Under the pieces are notes generated by a model, which saw nothing but the letters and a program-made list of their open reading frames with translations, ran no database searches and was not told where the DNA came from. DNA of 64,000 nt from NCBI GenBank assembly GCA_023390655.1, contig JAEWCL010000006.1:124001-188000 (forward strand), in the 5' to 3' direction. Positions 25,862 to 36,005 of this stretch are shown here, in pieces. The stretch comes from Bacillota bacterium. Its GTDB lineage: Bacteria > Bacillota > Clostridia > Christensenellales > CAG-138. The position numbers and the translations under genes were made by a program. The stretch's first letter is position 1, and each line of letters opens with the position of its first letter.

Positions 25862-27283
25862 TTAGGATTTGAGCGCCGCTTCCAGCAGGCCCCGGAGCTT
25901 TACCGGGTCGGCCTTGCCCGCGGTCGCCTTCATCACATGCCCCATGATGGCCTGGGCTGCGCTTGCTTTGCCCGCATGGTAATCTGCAACCGCATTGGGG
26001 TTGGCTGCAATCGCGGCACCAAGATGTGCGTTTAAGATGCTTTCGTCGCTGATCTGCTCAAGACCCAAACGCCTGACAATGCCTTCGGGCGCTTCATCCG
26101 CTTCCCACATCACGGTCAGCACCTTTTTTGCGGCGCTGCTGTTGATGCTGCCCGTGCCCGCAAGCCCACACAGCGCGGCAAGGTGCGCGGCGCTGATGCG
26201 GATGGCTGCGTCCTCCTCCTGCCCCCGCAGGCGGAACACCTCGCTGATCAGGAGGTTCGCAAGGAGTTTCGGGTAGGCGGTCAGCTGCGCGGCAGCTTCA
26301 AAATAATCGGAAACCGACTGCTCGTTGGTCAACAGCGACGCATCATAGCCGGAAAGCCCGTATTGCTGCATGTAAATCGCCTTGCGCTCCTCGGGCAGCA
26401 GCGGGATTTCAAGTTGCAGGCGTTCGATTTCCGCCTTAGGGAGTTCGATTGCGCAGAGGTCAGGGTCCGGGAAGTACCGGTAATCGTTGGCGTTTTCTTT
26501 CCTGCGCATGGAGGAAGTCTTACCTGAAGCTTGGTCAAACCGCCGGGTTTCCTGCACGATCGTTTCCCCCGCTTCAATTGCCGCGATCTGGCGCGCGCTT
26601 TCAAATTCGATGGTGCGGCGCACGGACTGGAAGGAGTTAAGGTTCTTGGTTTCCGTGCGCGTGCCATATACGTCGGAACCCATAGGGCGCACGGACAGGT
26701 TGACGTCGCAGCGCATGCTGCCTTCGTTCATTTTACAATCGGAAATGCCGGTATAGAGGATGGTGGCCCGGAGCTTTTCCAAAAAGTCGATGGCTTCCTG
26801 CGCGCTGCGCATATCCGGCTCGGAGACGATTTCAATGAGCGGCACGCCGCAGCGGTTGCAGTCAAACAGCGTCCCAAGGTTCGCGTCATGCGTGAGTTTG
26901 CCCGCATCCTCTTCGATGTGAATGCGCGTCAGGCGCACCTTCTTTTCGCCGTTCGGGGTCTCGATGGTGAGATACCCTCCCTCGCACAGCGGCAGGTCGT
27001 ACTGCGAGATCTGGTACGCCTTGGGGAGATCGGGGTAGACGTAGTTCTTCCTATCCAGCTTAGAATAGGGGGCGATCTTGCAGTGTGTGGCAAGCCCCGC
27101 CTTGACGGCGAATTCCACCACCTTGCCGTTCAATACCGGAAGCGCGCCCGGCATGCCCATGCATACGGGGCAAATCTGTGTGTTGGGAGGCGCGCCAAAC
27201 GTGGTTGGGCAGGAGCAGAAGATTTTACTCTCCGTTTTTAACTCAATATGGATTTCCAGACCGATGACGATTTCGTATTGCAT
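25862..27283 (-). CDS. gatB: Asp-tRNA(Asn)/Glu-tRNA(Gln) amidotransferase subunit B
   Basis: Kinase/tRNA-binding subunit of the GatCAB complex, which phosphorylates the misacylated tRNA side chain before amidation. The 473-residue protein has the GatB N-terminal core (EIVIGLEIHIELKTESKIFC, SCPTTFGAPPNTQICPVC with zinc-ligand-type Cys) and the C-terminal YqeY-like helical tail (about 330-473). It follows gatA by 6 bases in an operon with the aspS-gatC fusion gene. Confidence 0.96.
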   Translation of the reverse strand: MQYEIVIGLEIHIELKTESKIFCSCPTTFGAPPNTQICPVCMGMPGALPVLNGKVVEFAVKAGLATHCKIAPYSKLDRKNYVYPDLPKAYQISQYDLPLCEGGYLTIETPNGEKKVRLTRIHIEEDAGKLTHDANLGTLFDCNRCGVPLIEIVSEPDMRSAQEAIDFLEKLRATILYTGISDCKMNEGSMRCDVNLSVRPMGSDVYGTRTETKNLNSFQSVRRTIEFESARQIAAIEAGETIVQETRRFDQASGKTSSMRRKENANDYRYFPDPDLCAIELPKAEIERLQLEIPLLPEERKAIYMQQYGLSGYDASLLTNEQSVSDYFEAAAQLTAYPKLLANLLISEVFRLRGQEEDAAIRISAAHLAALCGLAGTGSINSSAAKKVLTVMWEADEAPEGIVRRLGLEQISDESILNAHLGAAIAANPNAVADYHAGKASAAQAIMGHVMKATAGKADPVKLRGLLEAALKS

Positions 27284-27289
27284 GGTGTG

Positions 27290-28759
<1,470 letters not shown>

Positions 28760-28771
28760 GTCCGTCCTCCC

Positions 28772-30865
28772 TTACTCAATGGCGCTGGGCACGCGGATAT
28801 AGTCCCCGTGCATGGAAGGCGTGTTTTCTAAGAGTGCCTCCCGCTCGCACGTTCTCGCTTTATCTTCCCGGAATACGTTGTGCAGCGGCACCACATGCGC
28901 CGTTACGGGTACGCAGCCTGTATCTACACTGTCGAGCTGTCCCGCAAAGCCGATGATGGCGGAAAGCTCCTGTTGCATATTCTTTTGTTCAGTATCGGTC
29001 AGCTGCAGGGAAGCAAGCTGCGCCACCCGGCCGATATCGAACGCTTCTCCAGCAGATTTCTTTTTCGATTGCGTTTCACCTGCGGAGGCCGCTTCGGGCT
29101 TCAAGTCCCCGGTGAGGATGTGCAACTCCTTCAACTGTGCGGCATCCACGGGATCGGGCGCGTTGGTGAGCAGGCACTTTGCGTCCTTGGTCTTGGGGAA
29201 GGCCGTGACGTCGCGCAAAGAATCGGCACCCATGAGCAGCATCACAAGCCGGTCAAGGCCGAATGCGAACCCGCCATGCGGCGGCGTGCCGTAACGAAAC
29301 GCCCGGATAAAGAAGCCGAACCGGCGTTCCACCTCTTCATCGGATAATCCCAGCGCCTGGAACATCAGCTTCTGTACCTCGCTGTTGTGGATACGGATGC
29401 TGCCGCTGCCAAGTTCAATGCCGTTGAGCACCACGTCATACGCCTGTGCGCGCACACGGCCCGGGTCGGTGAACAGGTAGGGGACGTCCTCCTCATACGG
29501 CATGGTGAACGGGTGGTGCGTCGCCATCCAGCGGTTCTCTTCCTCGGAATACTCAAATTCCGGGAAGTCCGTCACGATCAAAAACGCGTACTGGTCCTTG
29601 GGCCTTAAGTTGAGCAGATCGCCAAGCTCCAGCCTTAACCCGCCCAGCACCCTGCGCACGGTGGAAAGCTGATCCGCGCAGAACAGAATAAAGTCGCCCG
29701 GCTTGCCGTCCACGCGGGCAAGGAGTTCCTGCCACACGTCGTCTGCAAAATACTTTGGCAGGATGGAGTTGATGCTGCCGTCCTCGCGGATTAAAATCCA
29801 CGCCATGCCTTTTGCACCGTAGCTCTGCGCGCGCACGGTCAACTCCTCAATGGCGGTTTTGCTAAAGCTTGCGCCGCCCTTAACGTTGATGGCGCGCACG
29901 TATCCCTTCTTTGCGGCCACATTTTTAAACACGGCAAATTCGCTTTTTCCGGCAATGTCCGTTACCTCGATGATGGGGAGCGCAAAGCGGATATCCGGCT
30001 TGTCGCTGCCGTAGGTATCCATGGCCTGATGCCAGGTCATGCGCGGGAAGGGGTCGGTGATGTCGATCCCCTTGATTTCGCGCATCATGTGCTTAAAGAG
30101 CCGCTCTAAGTGCTGCAGGATTTCTTCCTGCCCCACAAACGAAAGCTCCATGTCAAGCTGCGTAAATTCAGGCTGGCGGTCGGCGCGCAAATCCTCATCG
30201 CGGAAGCAGCGCGCCACCTGATAGTAGCGGTCAAGGCCGCCCACCATCAACAGCTGCTTGAAAATCTGCGGGCTTTGCGGCAGCGCGTAGAAGGAGCCGG
30301 GGTGCACGCGGCTGGGCACGAGATAGTCCCGCGCGCCCTCGGGCGTGCTTTTTGTGAGGATGGGCGTTTCCACATCCACAAAGCCGTCCGCGTCGAGATA
30401 ATCCCGCGCGGCTTTGACCACCCGGTGCCGGAAGCGCAGCGCTTCCTGCATCTGTGCGCGGCGGATGTCCAAAAATCGGTATTCCATTCTGAGGTCCTCG
30501 CGCACCTTCGCGTTGTCTTCAAGCGAAAACGGCAGCGGATCGGATTCGCTGATGAGCGTGATGCTGTCCGCCGCAAGCTCGATGGTGCCGGTTAATAGCT
30601 TATCGTTATACGTTTCTTCATCGCGGATGCGCAAAACGCCCTCCGCCATCAGTACGGATTCCATTTTCACGCTTTCCGCAATGGCGAATTCCTCTTTACT
30701 GAGTGCATTGAGGTTGCAGACCACCTGCAGCGTCCCTTTGCAATCCCGTAGATCCAGGAATATGACGCCGCCCATATCACGCTTGTGGAATACCCAGCCG
30801 CTGACCCTGACGCGTTCGCCTACCTGTGCTTCGGTCAAAGCTCCGCAATGTGCCGTTCGAAACAT
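28772..30865 (-). CDS. aspS-gatC: fused aspartyl-tRNA synthetase / GatC
   Basis: One 697-residue frame. Residues 1 to about 585 are a bacterial AspRS: OB-fold anticodon-binding domain, class II motif 2 (FRDEDLRADRQPEFTQLD), the bacterial insertion domain, and motif 3 (GGFAFGLDRLVMLL). After a Ser/Lys-rich linker (about 583-607), residues 608-697 are a full GatC (IGRVAQLASLQLT, and the C-terminal belt). No separate gatC is present. A non-discriminating AspRS makes Asp-tRNA(Asn), which GatCAB amidates, so the fusion would tether synthetase to amidase as a built-in transamidosome. Where P. aeruginosa AspRS has His31, this protein has Met31, so tRNA specificity cannot be read from that site. Confidence 0.94.
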   Translation of the reverse strand: MFRTAHCGALTEAQVGERVRVSGWVFHKRDMGGVIFLDLRDCKGTLQVVCNLNALSKEEFAIAESVKMESVLMAEGVLRIRDEETYNDKLLTGTIELAADSITLISESDPLPFSLEDNAKVREDLRMEYRFLDIRRAQMQEALRFRHRVVKAARDYLDADGFVDVETPILTKSTPEGARDYLVPSRVHPGSFYALPQSPQIFKQLLMVGGLDRYYQVARCFRDEDLRADRQPEFTQLDMELSFVGQEEILQHLERLFKHMMREIKGIDITDPFPRMTWHQAMDTYGSDKPDIRFALPIIEVTDIAGKSEFAVFKNVAAKKGYVRAINVKGGASFSKTAIEELTVRAQSYGAKGMAWILIREDGSINSILPKYFADDVWQELLARVDGKPGDFILFCADQLSTVRRVLGGLRLELGDLLNLRPKDQYAFLIVTDFPEFEYSEEENRWMATHHPFTMPYEEDVPYLFTDPGRVRAQAYDVVLNGIELGSGSIRIHNSEVQKLMFQALGLSDEEVERRFGFFIRAFRYGTPPHGGFAFGLDRLVMLLMGADSLRDVTAFPKTKDAKCLLTNAPDPVDAAQLKELHILTGDLKPEAASAGETQSKKKSAGEAFDIGRVAQLASLQLTDTEQKNMQQELSAIIGFAGQLDSVDTGCVPVTAHVVPLHNVFREDKARTCEREALLENTPSMHGDYIRVPSAIE

Positions 30866-30939
30866 CCGTTTTTCCTCCTGATTGCTGCCCGCCTTGGGCG
30901 CATTTCCATTGCCTGCAAAAGAAGTATTTGCTGAAAGGT

Positions 30940-31225
30940 ATAAAAAAACAGCCTTCCATCCCGTTTGGGACGAAAGACCGTAGTCTCACGCGGTACCACC
31001 CAATGTAGCGCAAAGCGCTCACTCTGTGACGACGCGCCGTTTCTTAAAAGAATCGGGCGGATCGTTTCCGGCTGTAACGCGCCGGGCGCGTCCGAGTCTA
31101 CTACGCTTTAAGCGGTTCGGTCGGAGGCTCCGAGCTGTTCTTCCCCTGTACGCGCCGTACCGCTCTTCCACCAGGTGAGCGGCTCTCTGTGCCGTTTCAT
31201 ACAGGCTACTCGTCTCATCATCGCC
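30940..31225 (-). promoter_or_regulatory. T-box leader (candidate Asn specifier)
   Basis: The conserved T-box antiterminator sequence GGGTGGTACCGCG lies at 30989-31001 on the minus strand. It is followed by CTTTCGTCCC/GGGATGGAAG and TTTTTTT, the terminator (about 30940-30975). Stem I begins near 31225 with an AGTA-type specifier-loop strand; the opposite strand reads GGAAGAACAG. AAC (31137-31139), followed by A, is the best specifier codon, which means sensing of uncharged tRNA(Asn). That fits an operon whose product is Asn-tRNA. The T-box is firm; the specifier assignment is moderate. Confidence 0.92.
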
Positions 31226-31256
31226 ATGCTGCGGGGTCAATCGATAGTATGAACGC

Positions 31257-31285
31257 ATTATACCGTCCGGTATACGCTTTGTCAA
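31257..31285 (-). promoter_or_regulatory. promoter of the aspS-gatC operon
   Basis: Perfect -35 TTGACA (31280-31285) and -10 TATAAT (31257-31262) with a 17-base spacer on the minus strand, about 30 bases upstream of T-box Stem I. Confidence 0.88.
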
Positions 31286-31508
31286 CGCTTTTGTCCTTAT
31301 CTTATGTATTGTTTTCCACAGCGGCAACCGTAGAACGTATTTTTTTCAATCAGGTATCACAACCCAATACATATCCACATATATATGTAATACGGAAAGG
31401 GGAAACCGGTATCCTTTCCAAACGGCAAGCAGACTGCAGCCCGGTCTGAATTGCTTTACAACCTTATACAGAAGCCTCCAGAGCCAAAACGCTCAACAAA
31501 AGCCTTCA

Positions 31509-31681
31509 CCACCGCCGGGGGGACGCCCCCGGCGGTGATTTATTGTGTCACAAAAGCGCCTGCGGCACTTTTGTGAAGAATGTCAGGAAGTACCTGCTCG
31601 TGCCTCGCGGGCGGCACTTCCTGCAGGGAATCCCTTGCTATGCAAGGGGTTGCGCCGCCACCGCGCGTGTCGCTGGCGGCG
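31509..31681. repeat. cluster of five hairpins between divergent promoters
   Basis: A chain of inverted repeats fills the gap between the aspS and trpS promoters: CACCGCCGGGGG-type palindrome (about 31510-31538), CACAAAAG/CTTTTGTG (about 31549-31575), AGGAAGT/ACTTCCT (about 31585-31622), CCCTTGC/GCAAGGG (about 31632-31648) and GCCGCCA/TGGCGGC (about 31656-31680). No open frame or promoter explains them. They resemble composite palindromic repeats of clostridial genomes or might be a structured RNA. The remaining 31286-31508 and 31682-31760 hold nothing I recognise. Confidence 0.55.
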
Positions 31682-31760
31682 AATGGAAGCTTTCTTCTAT
31701 TTTGCCCTTCATGCTTTAGAACAGACCTAAGTCCTTCTCTGTGTTTACCATCCACTGCGC

Positions 31761-31789
31761 TTGCGCGCGGCATCCGGAACGGATATAAT
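31761..31789 (+). promoter_or_regulatory. trpS promoter
   Basis: -35-like TTGCGC (31761-31766), a 17-base spacer and a perfect -10 TATAAT (31784-31789). Transcription would begin near 31797, leaving only about 36 bases before the trpS start, too short for a T-box. Confidence 0.7.
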
Positions 31790-31832
31790 GATAGCTGCCG
31801 TCATCAGGCAAACGCAATGAGGAGGAGAGACT

Positions 31833-32834
31833 GTGGAACAGAAAAAATCGGTTTTTAGCGGTATCCAGCCGTCCGGCGTACTGACGCTGGGTAATTATAT
31901 CGGGGCTCTCCGCAATTGGGCAAAGCTGCAGGCGGATTTCAACGCGTATTACTGCGCGGTGGATATGCACTCCATTACCGTGAGGCAGGACCCGGAGGTA
32001 CTGCGCCGTCGCTCCATTGAGACGATGGCGCTGTTGATTGCCTGCGGCGTGAGGCCTGAGACTTCCACCATGTTCATCCAATCCCATGTACCTGCGCATA
32101 CGCAGCTGACTTGGGTGCTTTCCTGCAACACATACATGGGGGAACTAAACCGCATGACGCAGTTTAAGGACAAATCCGCCCGCCATGCGGATAACATCAA
32201 CGCGGGCCTGTTTACCTATCCCGTGCTGATGGCGGCGGATATCCTTCTTTACCAGGCCGATTTGGTGCCGGTGGGGGCGGACCAGAAGCAGCATATCGAA
32301 ATCACGCGGGACGTTGCCATCCGCTTCAACAACGCTTATGGAAAGACCTTCACCATCCCCGATCCCTACATCCCCAAGGTGGGCGCAAAGATCATGAGCC
32401 TGCAGGAGCCGGAAAAGAAGATGTCCAAGTCTGACGATAACCCGAACGCGTACATTGCGCTCCTGGATACGCCGGATATCATCATGAAGAAGATGAAGCG
32501 CGCCGTGACGGACAGCGAAAACTGCATCGCATATGATGAAGCGCGCCCGGGCGTCTCCAACCTGCTTTCCATCTACAGCACCTGCGCCGGGGAAACCATC
32601 CCCGAAGCCGTCGCCCGGTTTGAAGGAAAAGGCTATGGCACATTGAAGGTTGCAACGGCGGAGGCCGTCATCTCCGTGCTCGAACCCGTGCAGAAGGAAT
32701 TCTTCCGCGTACTTGAGGAGAAGGAGTATCTCAACAAGACCATCCGCTACGGCGCGGAGAAAGCGGGGGAGACCGCGAACAAAACCCTGCGGGATGTGTA
32801 CGACAAGGTCGGGTTCAATTCGTTTGGAATCTAA
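31833..32834 (+). CDS. trpS: tryptophanyl-tRNA synthetase
   Basis: Class I synthetase charging tRNA(Trp). The HIGH-type motif is at TLGNYIGA near residue 20 and the KMSKS loop in PEKKMSKSDDNPN near residue 200. The length of 333 residues is standard. Translation starts at GTG with GAGGAGGAG just upstream. A single-gene unit whose 3' end borders an inverted-repeat cassette. Confidence 0.95.
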   Translation: MEQKKSVFSGIQPSGVLTLGNYIGALRNWAKLQADFNAYYCAVDMHSITVRQDPEVLRRRSIETMALLIACGVRPETSTMFIQSHVPAHTQLTWVLSCNTYMGELNRMTQFKDKSARHADNINAGLFTYPVLMAADILLYQADLVPVGADQKQHIEITRDVAIRFNNAYGKTFTIPDPYIPKVGAKIMSLQEPEKKMSKSDDNPNAYIALLDTPDIIMKKMKRAVTDSENCIAYDEARPGVSNLLSIYSTCAGETIPEAVARFEGKGYGTLKVATAEAVISVLEPVQKEFFRVLEEKEYLNKTIRYGAEKAGETANKTLRDVYDKVGFNSFGI

Positions 32835-32869
32835 TGGGCTAAGGACTAAGGGGGAAGGGTGAAAGGCTA

Positions 32870-32914
32870 AGGGTGAATGGCTAAAAGATGTTTCATCTTT
32901 TAGCCATTCACCCT
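32870..32914. repeat. 21-bp perfect palindrome (possible trpS terminator)
   Basis: A 21-bp arm (32870-32890) and its exact complement (32894-32914) surround a TTT loop. The arms are made of the same TAAGGGTGAATGG units as the cassette ends. It lies 36 bases after the trpS stop and 6 bases past the convergent four-helix gene, so it could also end transcription on either strand. Confidence 0.75.
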
Positions 32915-32919
32915 CACTT

Positions 32920-33276
32920 TTAGTCTTTCGCCTTTTTGCTTGTGTTTAATGTTGCGATTAACATTCTTTTGAGTGATTGACATTGTTCCTTGACCATATG
33001 AAACCGCTCATTAAAAAATCCCGTCTTTTCAAGGACAATAAGCCAATACTCTGTTTCAGATGCTTCCTTTAGAGCAATATGCATTTTTGCAATGAAATCT
33101 GCTTTGCTTACTGCATAATAAGCTTCGTGAATATTTGCCCCAATGCTTGTCCCGCTCCGGAGAATCTGTCTTGACATAACATATTCCCTTTTTTCGCTGA
33201 CAAGCCATTTGTAATATTCGACCATATTTACAGATAAATCAATCGAATATCTTGATAATTCACTATCGCCGCCCAT
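32920..33276 (-). CDS. four-helix-bundle protein (23S rRNA IVS protein family)
   Basis: A 118-residue helical protein with the family motif SRQILRSGTSIGANIHEA (about 55-72). This family (TIGR02436 type) was first noted in 23S rRNA intervening sequences and also includes the diversity-element protein bAvd; it binds nucleic acid or partner enzymes. Here it is not in an rRNA gene but inside an inverted-repeat cassette. Its last codons (KKAKD, then stop) and its ribosome binding site (AAGGTGAAGGGG) are both formed by cassette repeat units. Codon use is more A/T-rich than that of its neighbours. Function unknown. Confidence 0.8.
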   Translation of the reverse strand: MGGDSELSRYSIDLSVNMVEYYKWLVSEKREYVMSRQILRSGTSIGANIHEAYYAVSKADFIAKMHIALKEASETEYWLIVLEKTGFFNERFHMVKEQCQSLKRMLIATLNTSKKAKD

Positions 33277-33316
33277 ACCCCTTCACCTTTAAGCTTTAGC
33301 CCTTCACCCTTCACTC

Positions 33317-34357
33317 TTAGTCTTTAGCCCAAGAAAACTGATACGCCGTTTCGCTCTTAAATGTCTCTCCCGCACGGAGTATGGGTCCTTCAAAATGCCG
33401 GTGGTTCACAGCATCCGGGAAGTACTGCGTTTCAAGGCAGAGCGCCGCGTGCTTTCCATATTTCGCGCCGCCCTTGCCGGTGGTGTCCGTCATGTTGCCG
33501 GTATAGAGCTGTACGCCGGGAAGGTCGGTAGATACACGCATGGTGCGGCCGCTCTTGGGGTCGTGCACGGCGGCGATTTCACGCATGCCGTCGGGGCCGG
33601 CAAGCACAAAGTTGTGGTCGTAGCCGCCAAACTGCCGAAGCTGCGGGAAATCGGAAGCGATGTCCCGGCCAATCGGCTTACTTACGGTAAAGTCCATGGG
33701 CGTTCCGGAAACGGGGAGAATTTCTCCGGTCGGTACGCAGCCACTGTCCCCCGGGGTGTAGAAGGGGGCGTTGATCTTGAGCTCATGGGAGAGAATATCC
33801 CCGCCATCGTGCCCGGACAGGTTAAAGTAGCTGTGGTTGGTCAGGTTGCAAATGGTTTCTTCCTCCGCGCAGGCGAGGTATTCAATGGCAAGCGCGTTGT
33901 CGTCCGTCAGGCGGTAGCGCACCCGCACCTGCAGGCCGCCGGGATACCCCTCCTCCCCATCGGGGCTGTAGCGCAGAAAGGATACGCCGTCGGGCATGAT
34001 CTCCCCCAGCCAGTTGTACCGGTTAAAGCCAATGATTCCGCCGTGCAGATGATGCGCGCCGTCGTTCTTTGCAAGGGAATACCGCTTGCCATTTAACGTA
34101 AATTCCGCGTTGCGGATACGGTTGCCGATACGGCCGATGGTCGCGCCGAAATAGCAGATGTCTTGGTGGTAGCCCATAAGATCGTCATATCCGAGCACCA
34201 CATCCTTCCCGCCGTCCCTGCCCGGCACAAAAAGCATGCGTACCGCAGCGCCGTAAGAGATGAGCTCCACCTGCACGCCGTTTGTGTTTTCCATCTTATA
34301 GGCGTATACCGGAGAGCCGTCCGTATGGGTGCCGAAAAGTCTGCGTTCGGTCTGCAT
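33317..34357 (-). CDS. galM: aldose 1-epimerase (mutarotase)
   Basis: Interconverts alpha and beta anomers of galactose or glucose. Family motifs are GATIGRIGNRIRNAEFTL, HLHGGIIGFNRYNW, the catalytic-His region LTNHSYFNLSGH and a C-terminal CLETQYFPDAVNH. ATG at 34357 with GAGG 8 bases upstream gives 346 residues; an in-frame TTG at 34396 lacks a site. Its final residues WAKD and stop codon lie within the right inverted repeat of the adjacent cassette. Confidence 0.93.
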   Translation of the reverse strand: MQTERRLFGTHTDGSPVYAYKMENTNGVQVELISYGAAVRMLFVPGRDGGKDVVLGYDDLMGYHQDICYFGATIGRIGNRIRNAEFTLNGKRYSLAKNDGAHHLHGGIIGFNRYNWLGEIMPDGVSFLRYSPDGEEGYPGGLQVRVRYRLTDDNALAIEYLACAEEETICNLTNHSYFNLSGHDGGDILSHELKINAPFYTPGDSGCVPTGEILPVSGTPMDFTVSKPIGRDIASDFPQLRQFGGYDHNFVLAGPDGMREIAAVHDPKSGRTMRVSTDLPGVQLYTGNMTDTTGKGGAKYGKHAALCLETQYFPDAVNHRHFEGPILRAGETFKSETAYQFSWAKD

Positions 34358-34440
34358 ATCGTTTGCCTCACTTTCGCATATTGGTGCTTTTTTCAACGGT
34401 CATTCGAAAACGAAAAGGAAAAGAAGACAGGGAAAAGTGC

Positions 34441-34476
34441 TGTTCCGGCCTGCAGATGGTTTCCGCAGGCCGGACA
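34441..34476 (-). terminator. terminator after dapL
   Basis: Stem TGTCCGGCCTGC/GCAGGCCGGAACA with a loop of about 9 bases, followed on the minus strand by GCACTTTTCC. It sits just after the dapL stop and before galM. Confidence 0.65.
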
Positions 34477-34483
34477 GTGGAGA

Positions 34484-35710
34484 TTATTGTGAAATGATGC
34501 GCTGCATGGCGCGCTCGGTATTTTCCCGCGTGGCAAACGCCGTCATGCGGAAGAACCCTTCGCCCGCGTTGCCAAAGCCTGCGCCCGGGGTTCCTACAAT
34601 CTGCCTGGTGTTCAAGAGTTCGTCAAAGAATGCCCAGCTGTCCCCGCCCGGCACCTTGAGCCAGATGTAGGGGGCGTTGACGCCGCCGTATACCTTGTAA
34701 CCGGCTTTTTGCATGATTTCGCGGATGATGCGGGCGTTGTCCATGTAGAAACGGGCAACCGCAAGGATTTGCTTGCGGCCTTCGGGCGTGTAGATAGCCT
34801 CGGCGCCCCGTTGGGTCACATAGGGTACGCCGTTGAAGCGCGTGGTGTGCCTGCGGTTCCACATGGCGTTGAGGCTCACATCGTTGCCAAGATCATCCTT
34901 GTAATGCAGGAATTTCGGTACCACCGCATAGGCGCAACGCGTTCCCGTAAAGCCCGCGGTCTTGGACATGGACCGGAATTCAATCGCGCATTCGCGCGCG
35001 CCGTCTACCTCAAATATGCTGTGCGGCACGTCCGGATCGGTGATGTAGACTTCATAGGCGGAATCATATAGGATCAGCGCGCCGTTTTCGCGGGCGTAAT
35101 CCACAAATACCTTAAGCTGCGCGCGGGTCAGCGTGGTGCCGGTGGGGTTGTTGGGGTAGCAGAGGTAAATGACGTCAACAGGCGCCTTCGGCAGCTCCGG
35201 CACAAAGCCGTTTTCTTCCGTGCAGGGAAGGTATACGATATTCGTGTAGCCGCCCTTTTCGCTGTCAAATACGCCGCCGCGGCCCGCCATGACGTTGGTA
35301 TCCACATATACGGGATAGACCGGGTCGGAAACGGCGACGATGGTATCCGCGCCAAAGAGTTCCTGTATGCTGCCCACATCGCACTTCGCGCCATCGGAAA
35401 CAAAGATTTCATCCGCGGAGATTTCAATGCCGCGCACTGCGTAATCATGCTTTGCAATCGCCTCGCGCAAAAAGTCGTAGCCCTGCTCCGGCCCGTAGCC
35501 GCGGAACGTTTCCTTAACACCCATTTCCTCCACCGCTTTGTGCATGGCTTCAATGACCGCGGGAACGAGCGGCTGCGTAACGTCGCCAATGCCCATACGG
35601 ATGATATCCGCTTGAGGATGCGCTTTCGTATAAGAGGCGACACGGCGGGCGATCTCACTGAACAGATAGCTGCCGGTCAGTTTGCTGTAGTTTCCGTTTG
35701 CGCGAAACAT
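34484..35710 (-). CDS. dapL: LL-diaminopimelate aminotransferase
   Basis: PLP enzyme converting tetrahydrodipicolinate directly to LL-diaminopimelate, bypassing the acylated steps. The PLP Lys250 lies in SMSKTAGFTGTR. The N-terminus (NYSKLTGSYLFSEIARRV) and CYPNNPTGT are diagnostic of the DapL subgroup. The 408-residue length fits. An organism using DapL still needs DapF to make meso-DAP for peptidoglycan and lysine, which bears on the DapF-like domain fused to CarB. Confidence 0.94.
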   Translation of the reverse strand: MFRANGNYSKLTGSYLFSEIARRVASYTKAHPQADIIRMGIGDVTQPLVPAVIEAMHKAVEEMGVKETFRGYGPEQGYDFLREAIAKHDYAVRGIEISADEIFVSDGAKCDVGSIQELFGADTIVAVSDPVYPVYVDTNVMAGRGGVFDSEKGGYTNIVYLPCTEENGFVPELPKAPVDVIYLCYPNNPTGTTLTRAQLKVFVDYARENGALILYDSAYEVYITDPDVPHSIFEVDGARECAIEFRSMSKTAGFTGTRCAYAVVPKFLHYKDDLGNDVSLNAMWNRRHTTRFNGVPYVTQRGAEAIYTPEGRKQILAVARFYMDNARIIREIMQKAGYKVYGGVNAPYIWLKVPGGDSWAFFDELLNTRQIVGTPGAGFGNAGEGFFRMTAFATRENTERAMQRIISQ

Positions 35711-36005
35711 GTAATACCCTCGCTTTCTCTAAAAGACAAAAAAATCTGCCGTCTGTTGCATTATATCATGGCAATGGGTCTAAGCCAAATCCATCGTGCA
35801 GACCTTTCATAAGGATACGTGCCGCCACAATATAATTCAATTCTTTTAAAATGGATGGGAATTTTTGAAAACCGGAGGATTTTGTTATCCATGTAAATCA
35901 TGGTTCGTTTTTTCTGCGGCAATCCGGAAATCATAATAGAGTATATGTGCTTGCATATGCATTTTGCGTTGCGAGACATATTAGCGTTGGAGAAGGAGGA
36001 TCAAA
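35711..36005. other. intergenic region dapL to secreted-protein gene
   Basis: About 295 A/T-rich bases between divergent genes. They should hold both promoters, but I cannot pick a clear -35/-10 pair. A strong GGAGG near 35873 is followed only by ATG-TAA, so no leader peptide is claimed. Confidence 0.4.

Larger units (their letters stand above)
32836..33330. mobile_element. inverted-repeat cassette carrying a four-helix-bundle gene
   Basis: About 495 bases between trpS and galM are bounded by 35-bp terminal inverted repeats (32836-32870 and 33296-33330), 31 of 35 positions matching. Both consist of degenerate GGGCTAA/GACTAAG/GGGTGAA units. Further units form a perfect 21-bp palindrome at 32870-32914. 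The interior gene is A/T-richer than its neighbours. The right repeat overlaps the galM 3' end and encodes its last residues and stop. This looks like a small mobile cassette; no transposase is encoded. Confidence 0.6.

Noticed and set aside
31740..31832. T-box for trpS
   Set aside because: The promoter lies only about 45 bases before the start codon, leaving no room for a T-box.
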